Positions 10,492 to 22,367 of a DNA stretch of 64,000 bases are shown here, piece after piece. Numbering within the stretch: position 1 is the first letter of the stretch; every line of letters starts with the position of its first letter. The notes below the pieces were generated by a model. It made no database searches. It was not told where the DNA came from and worked only from the letters and a program-made list of their open reading frames with translations. The stretch covers positions 59,299-123,298 of the forward strand of contig KV425635.1 in assembly GCA_001632425.1 (NCBI GenBank), read 5' to 3'. The position numbers and the translations under genes are program-made. This DNA is from Neolentinus lepideus HHB14362 ss-1 (Eukaryota; Basidiomycota; Agaricomycetes; Gloeophyllales; Gloeophyllaceae).

Positions 10492-11507
10492 CCTTGATGT
10501 AGAGCTAGCTTACTAATGGACCTGGGATCTATCAGGCTTGTCAGTTTGCCGACGTTTCTGCAGGCACCGGATGTCAGACATCTCTAGAATAATCTGATAT
10601 CATATTGTGCAGCCGATCCCTTTTTTTTGTCTGTCCCAGGACATACGGCTCTGCGAAAGTGACAACTTATTTGGGAGGATGTATGTTGTGGTTGCAACTC
10701 TGTGACAGTCATGTGATTGTAATCATGTCACACCATCACACATCTTCTGTTGCGTCTCTCTCCCCCCCGCCTCTTTTCGCCTTTCACACTCTCTATCTGA
10801 GACTCTTGTCCGTATACATTCTTTTAAATACGAAGATCAATAAAACCATCATTTATGATCTGCGGGAGAGGTTCCCCTATTCTCGAATTTTCCTCTGTAA
10901 AGTCTAGCTTTCCAAGTGTGAAGTCCTCTCAGACAGCCCACGGGTCTACGTATTTGGGTCTATTTCACAATGCGTAATACGTACAATGAACGACGTTTTT
11001 TTAGAGATTCACTTGAAGATGCATATAATTTGGGTTCCGCTCGTTACTCGTCCTCAATCCCGCGGTCCTGGCTTCCGAATTGTCTTCGCCAGTCGCTCTC
11101 GCTGTTCGAAAGTCCTGCCAAACCATCCTATACCAAAGTGGGGACTTTGTATACCAAGTGCCGCAATCACGCCCGCACACTCCACAATCATGTCCTTGGT
11201 CGTGATGAAGTTGATACTCGAAGTCTTGACTGTATGTCTTCCATAGCATCATCTTTTCTATCCTAATTATAAATAGGACCCTTTACTTCTGTTAAAATTC
11301 TGTTGTTGTTGGAAGGGTACCGCATTTTCTACCAAGCTCCTGTGGAGGTCGTTGTATACCTTCTCTACAGAAATATTCCGGTATACTTAATCTCATCAAG
11401 GGGTGGGTTTGTACAACCATGGACCTGCCTGTTATTATTATTATTATCATTGGATTCTACAATGTCGGCGAAGATTTGAAGCTCTCCCGGGTAAGACATA
11501 TACTCTA
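10492..11507. other. Gene-poor interval
   Basis: AT-rich and without a supported gene. It contains pyrimidine tracts (near 10755-10775) and a (TTA)n-like run near 11433-11448. The open frames are short and mutually overlapping. Confidence 0.45.
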
Positions 11508-11516
11508 CTGCCGAGG
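11508..11516. repeat. Left copy of 9-bp target-site duplication
   Basis: CTGCCGAGG directly abuts the left terminal repeat of the miniature element. Confidence 0.85.
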
Positions 11517-11935
11517 GGATGTAAGGCCCTACCACTTAACTTCCTTATAGGGAACACACGTTTCACGCACGTGGAATCGCGGAGATGTGCGAATTACGAG
11601 CAAATTTCGCTAAGTCAAGCTATTGGTGACATTCGTAGTCCGGGCTACCCTCGACTAGCTAGCCAGAGGAAGCCTTCGAAATGGGCACCACATTAGCTTC
11701 GAGCTATTACTTACATTCTTGCTTAAGATGATATAATGACTTGTGCAAGTTCTAAAAGGATATATGCATGTAGTAATTACACAGTATTCCATAATCCACC
11801 GTACTACGAGTATCATTGAGTATCACCAATAGCTTGACTTAGCGAAATTTGCTCGTAATTCGCACATCTCCGCGATTCCACGTGTGTAAAACGTGTGTTC
11901 CCTATAAGGAAGTTAAGTGGTAGGGCCTTACATCC
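11517..11935. mobile_element. Miniature inverted-repeat element, MULE-like (9-bp target duplication)
   Basis: The arms 11517-11629 and 11823-11935 are inverted repeats of 113 bp with only two mismatches, starting GGATGTAAGGCCC and reading inward to TATTGGTGA. The 193-bp centre (11630-11822) is AT-rich and non-coding. Immediately outside, CTGCCGAGG occurs directly repeated on both sides (11508-11516 and 11936-11944), a perfect 9-bp target-site duplication. Long terminal inverted repeats with 9-bp duplications are the hallmark of Mutator-like (MULE) elements, so this is best read as a young non-autonomous MULE. It has no transposase. hAT elements (8 bp, short TIRs) fit less well. Confidence 0.85.
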
Positions 11936-11944
11936 CTGCCGAGG
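11936..11944. repeat. Right copy of 9-bp target-site duplication
   Basis: CTGCCGAGG directly abuts the right terminal repeat of the miniature element, identical to the left copy. Confidence 0.85.
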
Positions 11945-12498
11945 CATAGTACTCCGAGTCGTCAGTTATCTTTAGTGCCGTCTCTGAAGTGACGCCGCTG
12001 AGGCCTGCGGGGCGAAAATAGTATTGCTTTCCTATTTATGTTCAACCGGTGGAACATCTCTCCTGTCTTTGCAGCCCAACCAGAGAACTGCAGTTGAGAC
12101 TAATAACATTTGATGACAAATAGCGTTCCATCCCTACCGGATATGGGGAGGACCCGGGTTCGAACGACGTTGATTTTGGTGTTTCATGAAGAAGGAATCC
12201 GACAGTGGATGCCTCTCTCGCGCTCGCAAAGGCTTCAGATAATATTGCCAGTTCGACTTGTTGCTTGTTCTCAGTCATCTCACCAAAGTATTGTGATTAA
12301 TGCATAATGTACCTGTTGGGCTGCCGAGGTCCCGTACGTAAACGCGCTTGTGGCGACGCGACGTCGTCTTTCACGGGCAAATGGGCTCTCCTATCGCCAG
12401 CAGCCTTGTTTTGAACAAAACTACTACCAGGCTCGCTTTATTCACCGTGACTGCAACGCTCAACGGCTCACTCTGTTTTAGAGCCATCTCGTACTGAA
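11945..12498. other. Gene-free interval upstream of BTB-like gene
   Basis: No supported gene; presumably the promoter region of the BTB-like gene that starts at 12499. Confidence 0.4.
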
Positions 12499-14096
12499 AT
12501 GGAGAAAATCGCAGAATATCAGCATACTGAGTGCTCAGTCAAGTCGGTTTTCAAACTTCCCGAATTTGTCTTGAGCGACGAGCCCATTATCCTCAAGAGC
12601 CCCATCTGCGGGCTCGGCTGGTCCTTTACTCTTCTTGTGGAAACCATTCCTGTGGGAACCTCCTATGGATTACTCAGAGCGAGAGTGACTGTGAATTCTG
12701 GGCAGACGGATCCGAGCTATGGATTTTTAAGTGTGCGGTACGGAGTCGAGGGCGAAGATGAGGAGAGTCAGTTTCAGACCAGATCGTTGGAGATGTATAT
12801 CCCATCCTCGCTCGTGTTCAATAAGAGAGGCTTGAATCGAGCTTGGTGGTTTGTGGTGTCTTCTCCTGTAGCTATGAAGCTCCCAACCCGACCGGTCCTT
12901 GCGTCTCCGAAACCTCCCAACCACCTGATTCAGGCTCTATTGACCGAGGCGATCTCCAACGGTGGCTTTAACGACACAAAGTTTTGCGTTTATTCGAGCA
13001 GGCTGTCCTCGGGACGCGTCTGTCATCCTCGTCCTCTGTTCGCGAACAGTTCCATTTTGAAGGCTCAAGCTGCGAAGGAGTCGTCCAACGGAGAGTCATA
13101 CTTTCGAGCGTGTAAGGGGCTTCAGCCGTGAAAATGAATGAAAACTAACGTATACTATCAATGTACCGTATCAGTGCTTTTGGGACCCGATTTCATGGAA
13201 TCGTCCACTACTACTCTGCAGGATGATACAGTCCCAGCAACTGGAGCATACACCGACATGTACGACTATGATTCTGACAGTGACCTTGAAGATGATTATG
13301 ATGACTCCACCGTGACTGAAGTAGATGCACGTGAGTTCTATGCGCCTCCGCATTTGGAAGGATACAACTTGATGATAATAACAGCTTTAGGACTTGCAGC
13401 TGCCGGGCGAACCATTTTCGTCGAAGATGCAGCCTACACAACGTGAGTGAAAACCGATGTCTGCCGTCGATGTATTGTTATAGTTGACATACATGGCATA
13501 GTTGGCACGCCCTCATTCTCTACTTATACACCGGTAATGTCTCGTTCAAGTCTTTGAGGTCGGAATTAGCGGTACGTGGTTCTGCCTCACCGGAATCATC
13601 TCCAACCCCCGCACCGCGGAACTTCCGCTGTCAACCCGGCGCTGTTCAATGCTCGCCCAAATCAATGTACCGCCTTGCCGACAAGGTAATGACCTCTCTC
13701 TCCAAATGGAGTAGGCCATCCTGCGACCCGAACTGACAAACCTCTCCAAAGTTGGGTCTTCCAGATCTCGAATTTCTAGCCTTTGAAGCCATCAAGGCAT
13801 CCATAACCGAGGAAAACGTTGTACAAGAGACATTTTCGAGCTTCACGTCCAGGTTTGTACTGTCTCACACTATCAACAAATCTCTTACCCCCAAACTTTA
13901 ATGGCGTGCTAGGTACCATGTCATCCAAGAACTACAAATAGAACTCCTTTTCGATAGCTTAGATAACCCGCAAGTATCCAAAGACCTCCAAGCAATTATG
14001 GGCCGGGTAGCTACGGGTGAGTTGCCCCACTCTAAGGACGTTGTCACGGCTATCATGCGGAGGCTCCTCCCTTCTCCCCTGGAGATAGCAATATAA
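12499..14096 (+). CDS. BTB-like domain protein, complete
   Basis: Exon 1 (12499-13111) starts MEKIAEYQHTECSVKSVFKLP and ends in the block FNDTKFCVYSSRLSSGRVCHPRPLFANSSIL, which corresponds to the first strand and helix pair of the BTB-like fold. After a 63-nt intron, exon 2 (13175-13442) carries an acidic stretch (YDYDSDSDLEDDYDDS) and GRTIFVEDAAYTT. Exon 3 (from about 13501) has WHALILYLYTGNVSFKSL, a variable linker, and CSPKSMYRLADK. Later exons give LGLPDLEFLAFEAI, ENVVQETFSSF and a helical tail ending PLEIAI, stop TAA at 14094-14096. About 430 residues, unbroken. It is the only full-length member of this family in the window and the reference for reading the others. Function unknown. Confidence 0.85.
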
Positions 14097-14455
14097 AGAG
14101 AGATGCGCGCTTTATTATTTTTGAATTGTATTATGTTGTTATTTGAGCCTCTAGATATCTGAATACATCCAAACACAAAATCTATGAGTGTGGCTTTGTC
14201 ACACGTTTGTGGCATACGCCACAAATTTGGGTAAATACATATACCTCCACGTGATGAAACGCGCTCTCGTGCTCGGCCCGGTTCGCGGCGAGCTTGTGGC
14301 ACTCAGAGCAACTCTGCGATTCCCTTGTCTCTCCGCGGTACCGACTCCTCCCTGCGATACACTTAGAGTCTTAGACGCCATCAATATACCAATATACTCC
14401 GGGCTATCAGGATTTCTGAAGTCTGCTTCGTGTCGTACTCTGGCGGTTATTGACG
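14097..14455. other. Intergenic, tandem genes
   Basis: About 360 bp between the BTB-like gene and the next + strand gene. A near-perfect inverted word, CACGTTTGTGGCATACGCCACAAAT (14201-14225), lies here. No gene. Confidence 0.4.
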
Positions 14456-17019
14456 ATGTCAGACTCGGGGTCAAACACTCCTACTAGCGATTACACTCCA
14501 AGCGACGAGGACAGCGACAAGGAAAACAACGAGAACTTCAACGACCAGGAGAACGTCAATTATGACAGTGACGACGAACGTGAACCGCCACGCAAGCACT
14601 ACGCACAACTTGACCCTGCCAAAATCAATCGCCTTCTGCGACCTTTGAAAGCGAAATGCACACATCTAGCCAATTTTTCAGAAGCTGTCGTACCATCGAC
14701 TGGTAGTAATGGTTTGCGAATGGTTACTACCTATTCCCACCGTCATCGTTTACACCGTCCACACGGAAACCGTACCCAACCCCTTGAACCTGATTCCAGC
14801 ATCCCACCCCTCGCCACGCTGGCTGAGCCGGAGATGATTCGTCCTGTAAGGTTGCAGAGGATCGGGGACATGGGGACTATGGAGCTGAGCCGGCGTATCT
14901 ACGCCATCCGAGACTCCTTCAAAAATATCTTGGATAATGTTTATCAGAAGGACGTGTACCGTGAGGCCGGATACTATGCTAGAGTTTCTGGTACGACTAT
15001 ATGTGAAGGACGGACGAGGAAAGTTCTACCAAGATTCAGGCGACGCGGCTATGAGCCTAAGGAGAGAATCCATAGTCTGAGGGATCTATGCTCCGTAGTT
15101 GCGGGTCGGCATATGCGATTAGAGAAGCCAGGGTCGGATGACGAGAACGGATTAGAGGAGAGGGATGTGGAGGAAACAGTGGGGATTGATGAAGAGACAG
15201 AGGTTATCGACGAGCTCTACGATTCCATATTCCCTCCCTACCGACAGTACGTTATCCATCGTTGACGTCATCCTCCTGCTTATAATCATTTAATTTCAAC
15301 CTACATCGCAGACGAACCGTCGTATCCCATGCCCTCACGCACATCCTTGAGACTGAAAAGGTCAATCGCAACCAAACTCTGCTCAATTCGCTCCTCTTGC
15401 TGGTCCTCGAATACGACCATACCCTCATCCCTGAATCACACGCCATCGTCCAGAGAATGTTCTCTGTGGCTCTCAGTCGGGGCTCGAACAAGAAGTTGCG
15501 CCCTCCCGTGTGCCACGACTTGCACGCCTCATGGCTCAACGACCTGCACCGGCTGTGTACGGTACAGCACCCGCAGCCTCAGGTGGGCATATTGATGCCA
15601 ACGACGCCGACGCGCAAACCCAAGTCCCTTATTCTTACACCAACGCTGGTCGGGCTCATGTTGGATACACTGCATCGCGGTAGTGTGGAGGACGCATTAG
15701 AAGTCTGGATGAGTAAGGCTATGACCAGATTTCTTGACAATATGCGTCAGAACGACCTGCCAGAATACTTTTTACTCCTGACGGGGATGGCAGATGCCAT
15801 CGCCCGTGGAGCGCTCGCGAAAGATACGCTTGAGGCGCTCGAAGACGAGGCGGCGCTGGCGGACGTGCAAGCTATGTTCTGTGATATTTTGCGCTCCTTG
15901 CTGCATTGGATATGTCCCTCCTCTACATCTACGGAGACTTCCGAGCCCACCTCGCCGAAGAAACCGCGCAGACGATTTTGGTTCGGTGCCGCAGACGCCC
16001 TTTCCTCCCCAAGTCAGCCGGAATTGATTCCTGTCCCTGAGGCGGATTTTAAGCGACCCGTGGCTCCCGAAGATGTGCAGGAGATTGTTGACTTCTTGAT
16101 TCACATTGCTCCGTGTGGGTTACATGCATCGAACACCGGCAAGACAGCTGAGCTCGTCACATGCCTGCTTGCAGTCTGTGTTGCTGGTGCCCCCGCCTCC
16201 GGTGCCTCAGTGCCATCATCAGATAAAGCTAAGTTACAGGCGATGCTGAAAGATGCCCCACCTACGTCCACCGTCTTTGAATATCTAACGGATGGTATCC
16301 TGCATTGCACCCTGCTCATCCTTCCCTCCCCACGCAACCACATTGTCAACTCCTCTTGGGAGACGTTTAGTGGCTTCGCTGAGTGCTTGCGGGACTCCAA
16401 CTTACTTAGGCTCGAGGCGAGCTGGTGGGTTTGTGCTCTCAAGTCCTTCGAACATGTCCACGAAGGAAGGATCGGGTGGGCGAGCACGCTGTTCACGTCA
16501 CGGAAGGAATGCGATAAATGGGAGCGGTGCCGCGGGTGGTTGATGGAGGAGGTGGAGAGGAGCGAGCGCGCGGCATATAACCGGGCAGACTGGGAGTGGG
16601 AGGAGATGATCGGGTGTTGGGTTAAGAAGACGTCTGCGAAGAAGAGAGGACGGGTGGATAATAGCGAGGAAGGGGTGAGCGACAAAAATCAAGAGAGGGT
16701 GAAGAGACGTAGGGTGGTGACACCCGAGCCGGAAGAGGATGACTTCTCGTCGGTGCTGAGCCCGAACGAGATGGCCCATTTTTGTCTGCCGCGCTCCATG
16801 TCGTCCTCGCCTGATCCTATCAGCTCGTTCATGACGCCAGGGGTGTTGTCCGAGCTTGCCGAGAATCCGCTCGGCAGCTCAGGATTACGTTGGGACAGGA
16901 ATGATGACTATGAAAATGAAGACTGGGTCCGCCAGGCCACTGATCCTGACTCCGTTGCGGATACATTCTCCTCTGATGATGCGTTGGACCTATTCGCTTA
17001 TGAGAGTTCTTCTCCTTGA
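14456..17019 (+). CDS. Large conserved unknown protein, probably nuclear
   Basis: Two exons joined at YRQRTVVSH by an intron at about 15249-15310 (GTACGT..GCAG). The ATG at 14456 opens MSDSGSNTPTSDYTPSDEDSDKE, a very acidic disordered start. The middle (residues about 270-620) is helical and Leu-rich, without a motif I recognise. The C-terminal third carries basic clusters suited to nuclear import (KKTSAKKRGR, VKRRRVV) and an acidic Ser-rich tail ending YESSSP. Total about 830 residues. Acidic flanks and NLS-like patches suggest a chromatin or nuclear role, but this is inference from composition only. Confidence 0.75.
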
Positions 17020-17290
17020 ATAGGTACACGTATAATACTCGATATGCTTTCTGATTGTTTTCGAGATGTATTTGGTTCTGTTTCTGGATGGTCTGGTAGC
17101 GATAGACGTTGCGTTGTACTACTATTCACTAATACCCCTAGCACGGATACCACAGTCGTCAATGTAAGTACAGTCTTATTACATATTACTTGTAGGATAG
17201 TGGGGCGCTGCCTACAGATTGTCACGACACTTCGGTAGCTAGCACCAATTGATACGGCATTTTGAAGTAGTCCGTTTCGGTAAAACCTAC

Positions 17291-20200
17291 TTAGTCCTCA
17301 TCCTCGACTGGCTCTTTGCTACACCTCTCAAACAGAAAAGAGATCGACCCTCCAGGTACGTCGCAGGGAAAAACAGTTCGTTGCTTCTTGTCTAACGCGG
17401 CCACATTGTCGAAGTCGACAGCTTCAAAGAGAGCTTCCAGCCGTGACTTCGGCTCCACACACTCATTATCGTCTTCATCTTCTTCCTCCGGAGAGTACAG
17501 CATATTCCGGAGGATACGGTCATGGACGTTGACTGTCGAGGGCTGCTGAAGACAGTTGATATGCGTCCACTCACCCAGGGCCGCTAGAGCTGCCTTCTTC
17601 CTTTGAAGATACTTGATTTGTCGTTAGCACTAGTCATGGTGGCACCTTGCTCACTCACAGCTTTGTCCGCCTTGTTGATGTCTTCTGCATTAACTTGGGA
17701 CGCCACGACAAATCCACTACTTCGCTCCGTAGCCTCGTCTGCTTCATCAGAGGATTCCGTGGCTGCCCCTTCCTCTGCCGGCTTCGCCCCAGTAGAAGGA
17801 TCGCAAGGGCATTCCAGCAGGTCGTGCGTCTGGCAACCAGTGTTGGGATGGATCCTAAATATGTCGCGCAACTGGACGTGGAGCGATCAGTGACTGAAAA
17901 CCTCGTACAGCTCGAATTACTGACCTCCTTGTGGGAGAAAGAGTCGGACTTGGATTGGGCCTTGCCCTGCAGAGTGACGTCCGTGAGACTGAGAATCAGG
18001 CTAAGAAGACATTCATACCGTTCCCATGAGAGCTACAAGATCCCACAGCATTAACAAAGTAGGTTGGTAGCGGTGCGATGTTACTCACAGTCGGCGAGAC
18101 CCAGTTTCGTGACTTGTCGCTGATAGATTTTCTCTGCTCATACTCAGAATAGTCCGAACTAAAAAAAAAACCCACTTCACCATCAATCGTTCCAGCAGTC
18201 AGGAACCGGTAAATAAAGACAGGATGCTTCTGGCCATCTCTGCCAGGTTATGCCACGTTAGCCTAGCTCACAGACATTTACGTTTACGGTACCTGTGGAT
18301 CCTTGCCATGGCTTGCAGGTCGTGGCTGCGTGCAACAACGTTAGCTATGACAATCATTATTCAAATAACGACCCTACCTTGGGTTCCAATCTGAATCAAT
18401 AAGGACCAGTCGCGAAGCACCAATGAGGTTCAGTCCAACCCCGCCCGCTTTGGCGCTCAACAAAAAGAGAACTGTCAGGTTATGGCTATATCAGCTTATT
18501 TCGCCTTTGACATGACGCATATACGCACATCGAGACGCTTGTGATGACCGATTAAAATCGTTGACGTACTCCTGTCTCTTTGTAGGTGGTGTTTGACTGC
18601 ATCGAAGCTATCAGATAGGTACAACAATACAAAGAAATAGGTAGATACCCATCCAGGCGATGGTACGTATAGAAGTTCTTCTTGCAAAATGCTTCGACGA
18701 GATTGAGAGTGGACGTATAGTGCGAGACGATGACACATTTCTCAGACGTAGTCTGTCAATAAAGATCAATGACGGTGGCATGGACGCTCGTTCCTGCTGG
18801 TACTGACCTTTCTTAAGGACCGCAGAAGGTTTGCTAGAGCGGTTAATTTTCCTACATAACTGTTAATACCTTATCAAGACTCGACAGGAAACGAATGACT
18901 TCGCACCACTCAGTGAAACGTCCTCCACTCTGAGCTTCTCCGGTAACAATTTGAGAGCCTCTTGGATCGAGCCTGCTTTCGTCATGGCACTACCTTTGTC
19001 GGCTTGCGCTTTAAGCAGTAGTGGACTGTTGCTGATCTTGGTCAGAAGGTTGATCAAAGCCAAGGACTCCGCCGTCGAGCCGCCTATGAGGTTATCCAGC
19101 TTGTCCTTATTGAGTACCTTCGAAAACATTGATAGCTGCAATGAAGTGGGCGTGACGAATACGACGTATTCGAATTTGGGAGGTAAATAGTTGCCCAGGA
19201 TAGCTGCTTCCCTCCGTAATACGAAGCTCTTGCTAATAGTCATCAACTAGCAACAATTCTGTTTGAATGACCCTTGGAAGATTTAACAGTGACATCACAC
19301 CTGTGTCTGGCGAGCTTGTCCCAATTCAGCTTCCTTCGACGTACAGTCAGGCGCACGACTCTTCAAGATAGGTTGTTCATACACTCGGCGGAATGCCTTG
19401 TAGTCATCTGCAGCTGTCATCGATAGCTGTGCAGCCGACAAACAGATTGTACCAACCGAGAAGGCCCGGATTGCAGAAGTCCGCCTGTAAAACGTTGAGG
19501 GTAACGGAATAATATCGTGAAAGAAGATTCGCACCATTGAATGGAACTCGCCCAAATCATTCTGCACGGGCGTACCAGACAGAATGACCCTCCTAGGCGT
19601 CTTCAAGGCTTGGAACATTTTGGATGTCTTATTATCGCTGGACTTCAGCCTGTGGCCTAAAATAGAGATGAGAAGATGCTGTCTTATTCTAAATCACGGC
19701 ATCCAACCTTCGTCGCATATAATCAAACCAATGGGTGGCCTGGCTACGTTCAGTAACCTCTTAAATTATAGAAGCTGCGGAGATACTCACTGGCAGTAGG
19801 ATAGGGAATCGCTAGGAAAGGGATTGTAAGTACTATCGCTGCGAAGATGTTCAGGAGACCTCACATGACCGATCTCAGCTTCTCGTAGCCAATGACCAAT
19901 ACTTGATGGATTTTGCTATGGGCATCTCGGTTATGAACAGAAGCTCACCATTGAAATGATTTGCTTACGAGTTTATGAACTGCTTAATATGACTCTGGCC
20001 CTTATCTCCCACGAAGACACCCACCCTGTCTTTACCAAGCCTAACAGATTCTCGTGAGTAGCGTGATGGACTGCGATCGGTCCTACTCACCACTTGTGGA
20101 ACTCCATCTTCCAGTTCTATGTTGAATGCTTTAATTCCACAAGAATGAAAAAGGCATGTTTCTGCCACTGACGTTTACCAAGGACACGGGGCATACGATT

Positions 20201-22065
20201 AAGACCTTCCCTACGACGGGTCCCTTTCCTGCATATGGGTTTTGTTCTGCGAAACAGGTCAATAGAGTACGAGGGTATATGGATCAGCGACTTGGCTTAC
20301 TAAGGAGGGTCCAGACGAGAGTTATGGTCTGCAACGAGAATAGATCAATCTCGATGGAAGTATAGCAGTAAGGAGGTCACCCACCTGCAAGGTCTTGCCG
20401 AGACCCCTGGATGAACGGATCAACGATGTCAACAGGCCCAGACAAGACGACTTACATTTCGTCTGCAAGGATACAGCCTTGGCCTTCGTGCTTCCGCAAG
20501 CCCATGACGCATTCGTACATGAATTTCACACCTGCAGAATACGACGAGGTTCAGTTTCGCGCCCCGATGGACAAAATGAAAGCATAGTACCTTCTCTCTG
20601 GTGGGGCCGGAGACGTCGCACCAGAATGGGGTCAATAACTACTGGAACAATTGGCAGATTCCTGCAATGAACGTCAGATGCAAATTAGGCACTATCAGGA
20701 GGAGGTAGAACAATGTTAAGTACTTTTTGTTGAACTTCGCTGCATGTTCCGGCGTAGGAGCCTTCATCACGACAGCGTCCTCACCGTCCGGGTCGTGCCT
20801 ATTATGCAGGAGTCAGCAACCATCCTCAAGGAAACGCATATACACACAATGGCCCATGTTGCTTTGGCTTCGCAGACGGCTTCGCATAGAAATTCGCCGG
20901 TGCGACGTATTTCTTAGTCGCCGAAGCAGAGTTATCTATTGCTGGAGAACTGATCTTGGTCGGGGTACTCTCCAGTATGCTACTTGGCGGGAGAGAGCCG
21001 GAAAACGTAGCGGACGGATCCCACTCCAGGTCAATGGCAAGTTCCTCGGCGTGGCCGGTGACGGCAGGCATCTGAGAGAACGGAATCTCCGCATCAAGCT
21101 CCACTTCCCTGGATCCAATGAACGTATGGTAGCCGCTGGACAGAGCATCTGCGCATTTCTTTGTCCCTAGTCTGCCCCGCTGGTGTGAGCAACTGGACTG
21201 AAGAATTTGGAGGATGCATGCGTCACATTTTGCCGGATTCGGATATTAGGGTCAGCTTGTCCGCTTTGCACATGATGAATGCGTCGCCATCCCACGTTTT
21301 GTGTTTTTTCTGCTGATGCTTTCTCCTGAAAGATCATGAATTGCAGAATTAGGAGGGTGTGTAACAACATTACCAGTTGGCTGTCCAATAAGTTTCTCTG
21401 CGAGGAGCAGCAGAGTTCTTTTCCGCTAATAGATTTACTGATTCCAATTCAATGATTTGCCTTACGGGCGTCTGCGCTGGAGGCACCTTGTACGCGCTGG
21501 AGGCACGAGTCGGGTTCAGTACTACGGGCCTGAAAGGTTTAGTTTCCTTCGGGGGAATATAGCTAGCGGTGATATGGCTGCTGGACGAAGCGCCCGCCCC
21601 AAAACATGTGCCGGACTGATATTCAGACCAGGGGATGGAATGATCTATTTCCAGGTCTTTGCCGCCAAGATGAAATTCCTTCCCTTCCTCTACAGACTCA
21701 TCGACCTTTCCGGTTGCAATCCTGCGGAGATGTAAGTATGCCGACCAGTTCATCAGCATTCAGGCACTATCACATACACTTTGCCTTCGAGATTATGCAT
21801 GGCAGCACGACCTCGGTCAACTACCAGAACAGCATCCCCGTCCCATGTTTTATGCTTCTTCTGTTGGGGGATCCTCCTATATGAGAGCCATCAGTTATAG
21901 GCCCTGGCGGATTTGGACTTATCCAACTCGCCACTGGACCATCCAGCATGTTCCGACGCTGCTGGAATGATTGCCCAGCGCTTGTTTCTTCACAGAAAGT
22001 GCATTGAAGTCTGAAGCATTTGATTTCCGCTTCTGCCCGGCCGCAGGACTTTGGAATGTGGGCAT
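17291..22065 (-). CDS. RDH54: RDH54/RAD54B SNF2-family recombination translocase
   Basis: Swi2/Snf2 motor acting with Rad51/Dmc1 in homologous recombination. More than twenty short exons read leftward. Start [16 protein letters not shown] at 22065, then two copies of a [10 protein letters not shown] module (21831-21860 and 21280-21309); [34 protein letters not shown] (motif I); [20 protein letters not shown] (motif II, DEGH, about 19690-19735); [104 protein letters not shown]; and a tail of [22 protein letters not shown] and [11 protein letters not shown], stop at 17291. SSN-type motif V and the KKHKTW module match Rdh54/Rad54B rather than Rad54. No break is visible. The first intron appears to use a GC donor. 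Confidence 0.9.
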
Positions 22066-22160
22066 GAATGTTGCTGCGAGGAGCCAGTAGAATATAGTTG
22101 GAACTTGAAAGGATGTACCGTCTACAAGGCGCGGCACGATGTAGTCACAAATGTGACGGT

Positions 22161-22192
22161 ACGCGTATGGCACGCGTCGAACGGTGACGCGT
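22161..22192 (-). promoter_or_regulatory. Cluster of three MluI cell-cycle boxes (MCB) upstream of RDH54
   Basis: ACGCGT occurs at 22161-22166, 22172-22177 and 22187-22192, that is 96-127 bp before the RDH54 start codon. ACGCGT is the known binding core of MBF (Mbp1/Swi6-type) factors that switch on DNA replication and repair genes at G1/S in fungi. One site would be expected by chance every few kb, so three in 32 bp is striking. Confidence 0.65.
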
Positions 22193-22233
22193 CTGGGAAT
22201 GAATTAGCGTTCGGGAAAAAAAAGCCCAGGCCA

Positions 22234-22303
22234 GTAACTTACTGGTAACTTACTCCGAGGTCCGCAGAGGTATTGTTTACCTAGGTAACTTACAGTAAGT
22301 TAC
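22234..22303. repeat. GTAACTTAC repeat cluster, left
   Basis: GTAACTTAC occurs at 22234-22242, 22245-22253 and 22285-22293, and in inverted form GTAAGTTAC at 22295-22303; a degenerate GGTAAATTACC follows at 22310-22320. The block is mirrored by a second cluster near 22868. Confidence 0.75.
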
Positions 22304-22367
22304 CTGCGCGGTAAATTACCGTAAAAAAAAGTAAAAAAAGGTAAGAAAAGGTAAGAAACTGTCAAAA

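Noticed and set aside
10755..10775. Pyrimidine tract as a microsatellite or promoter element
   Set aside because: Short, imperfect and ordinary for intergenic fungal DNA.
16101..16685. 194-codon minus-strand ORF
   Set aside because: Antisense to the large unknown protein whose + frame is continuous over 540 codons.
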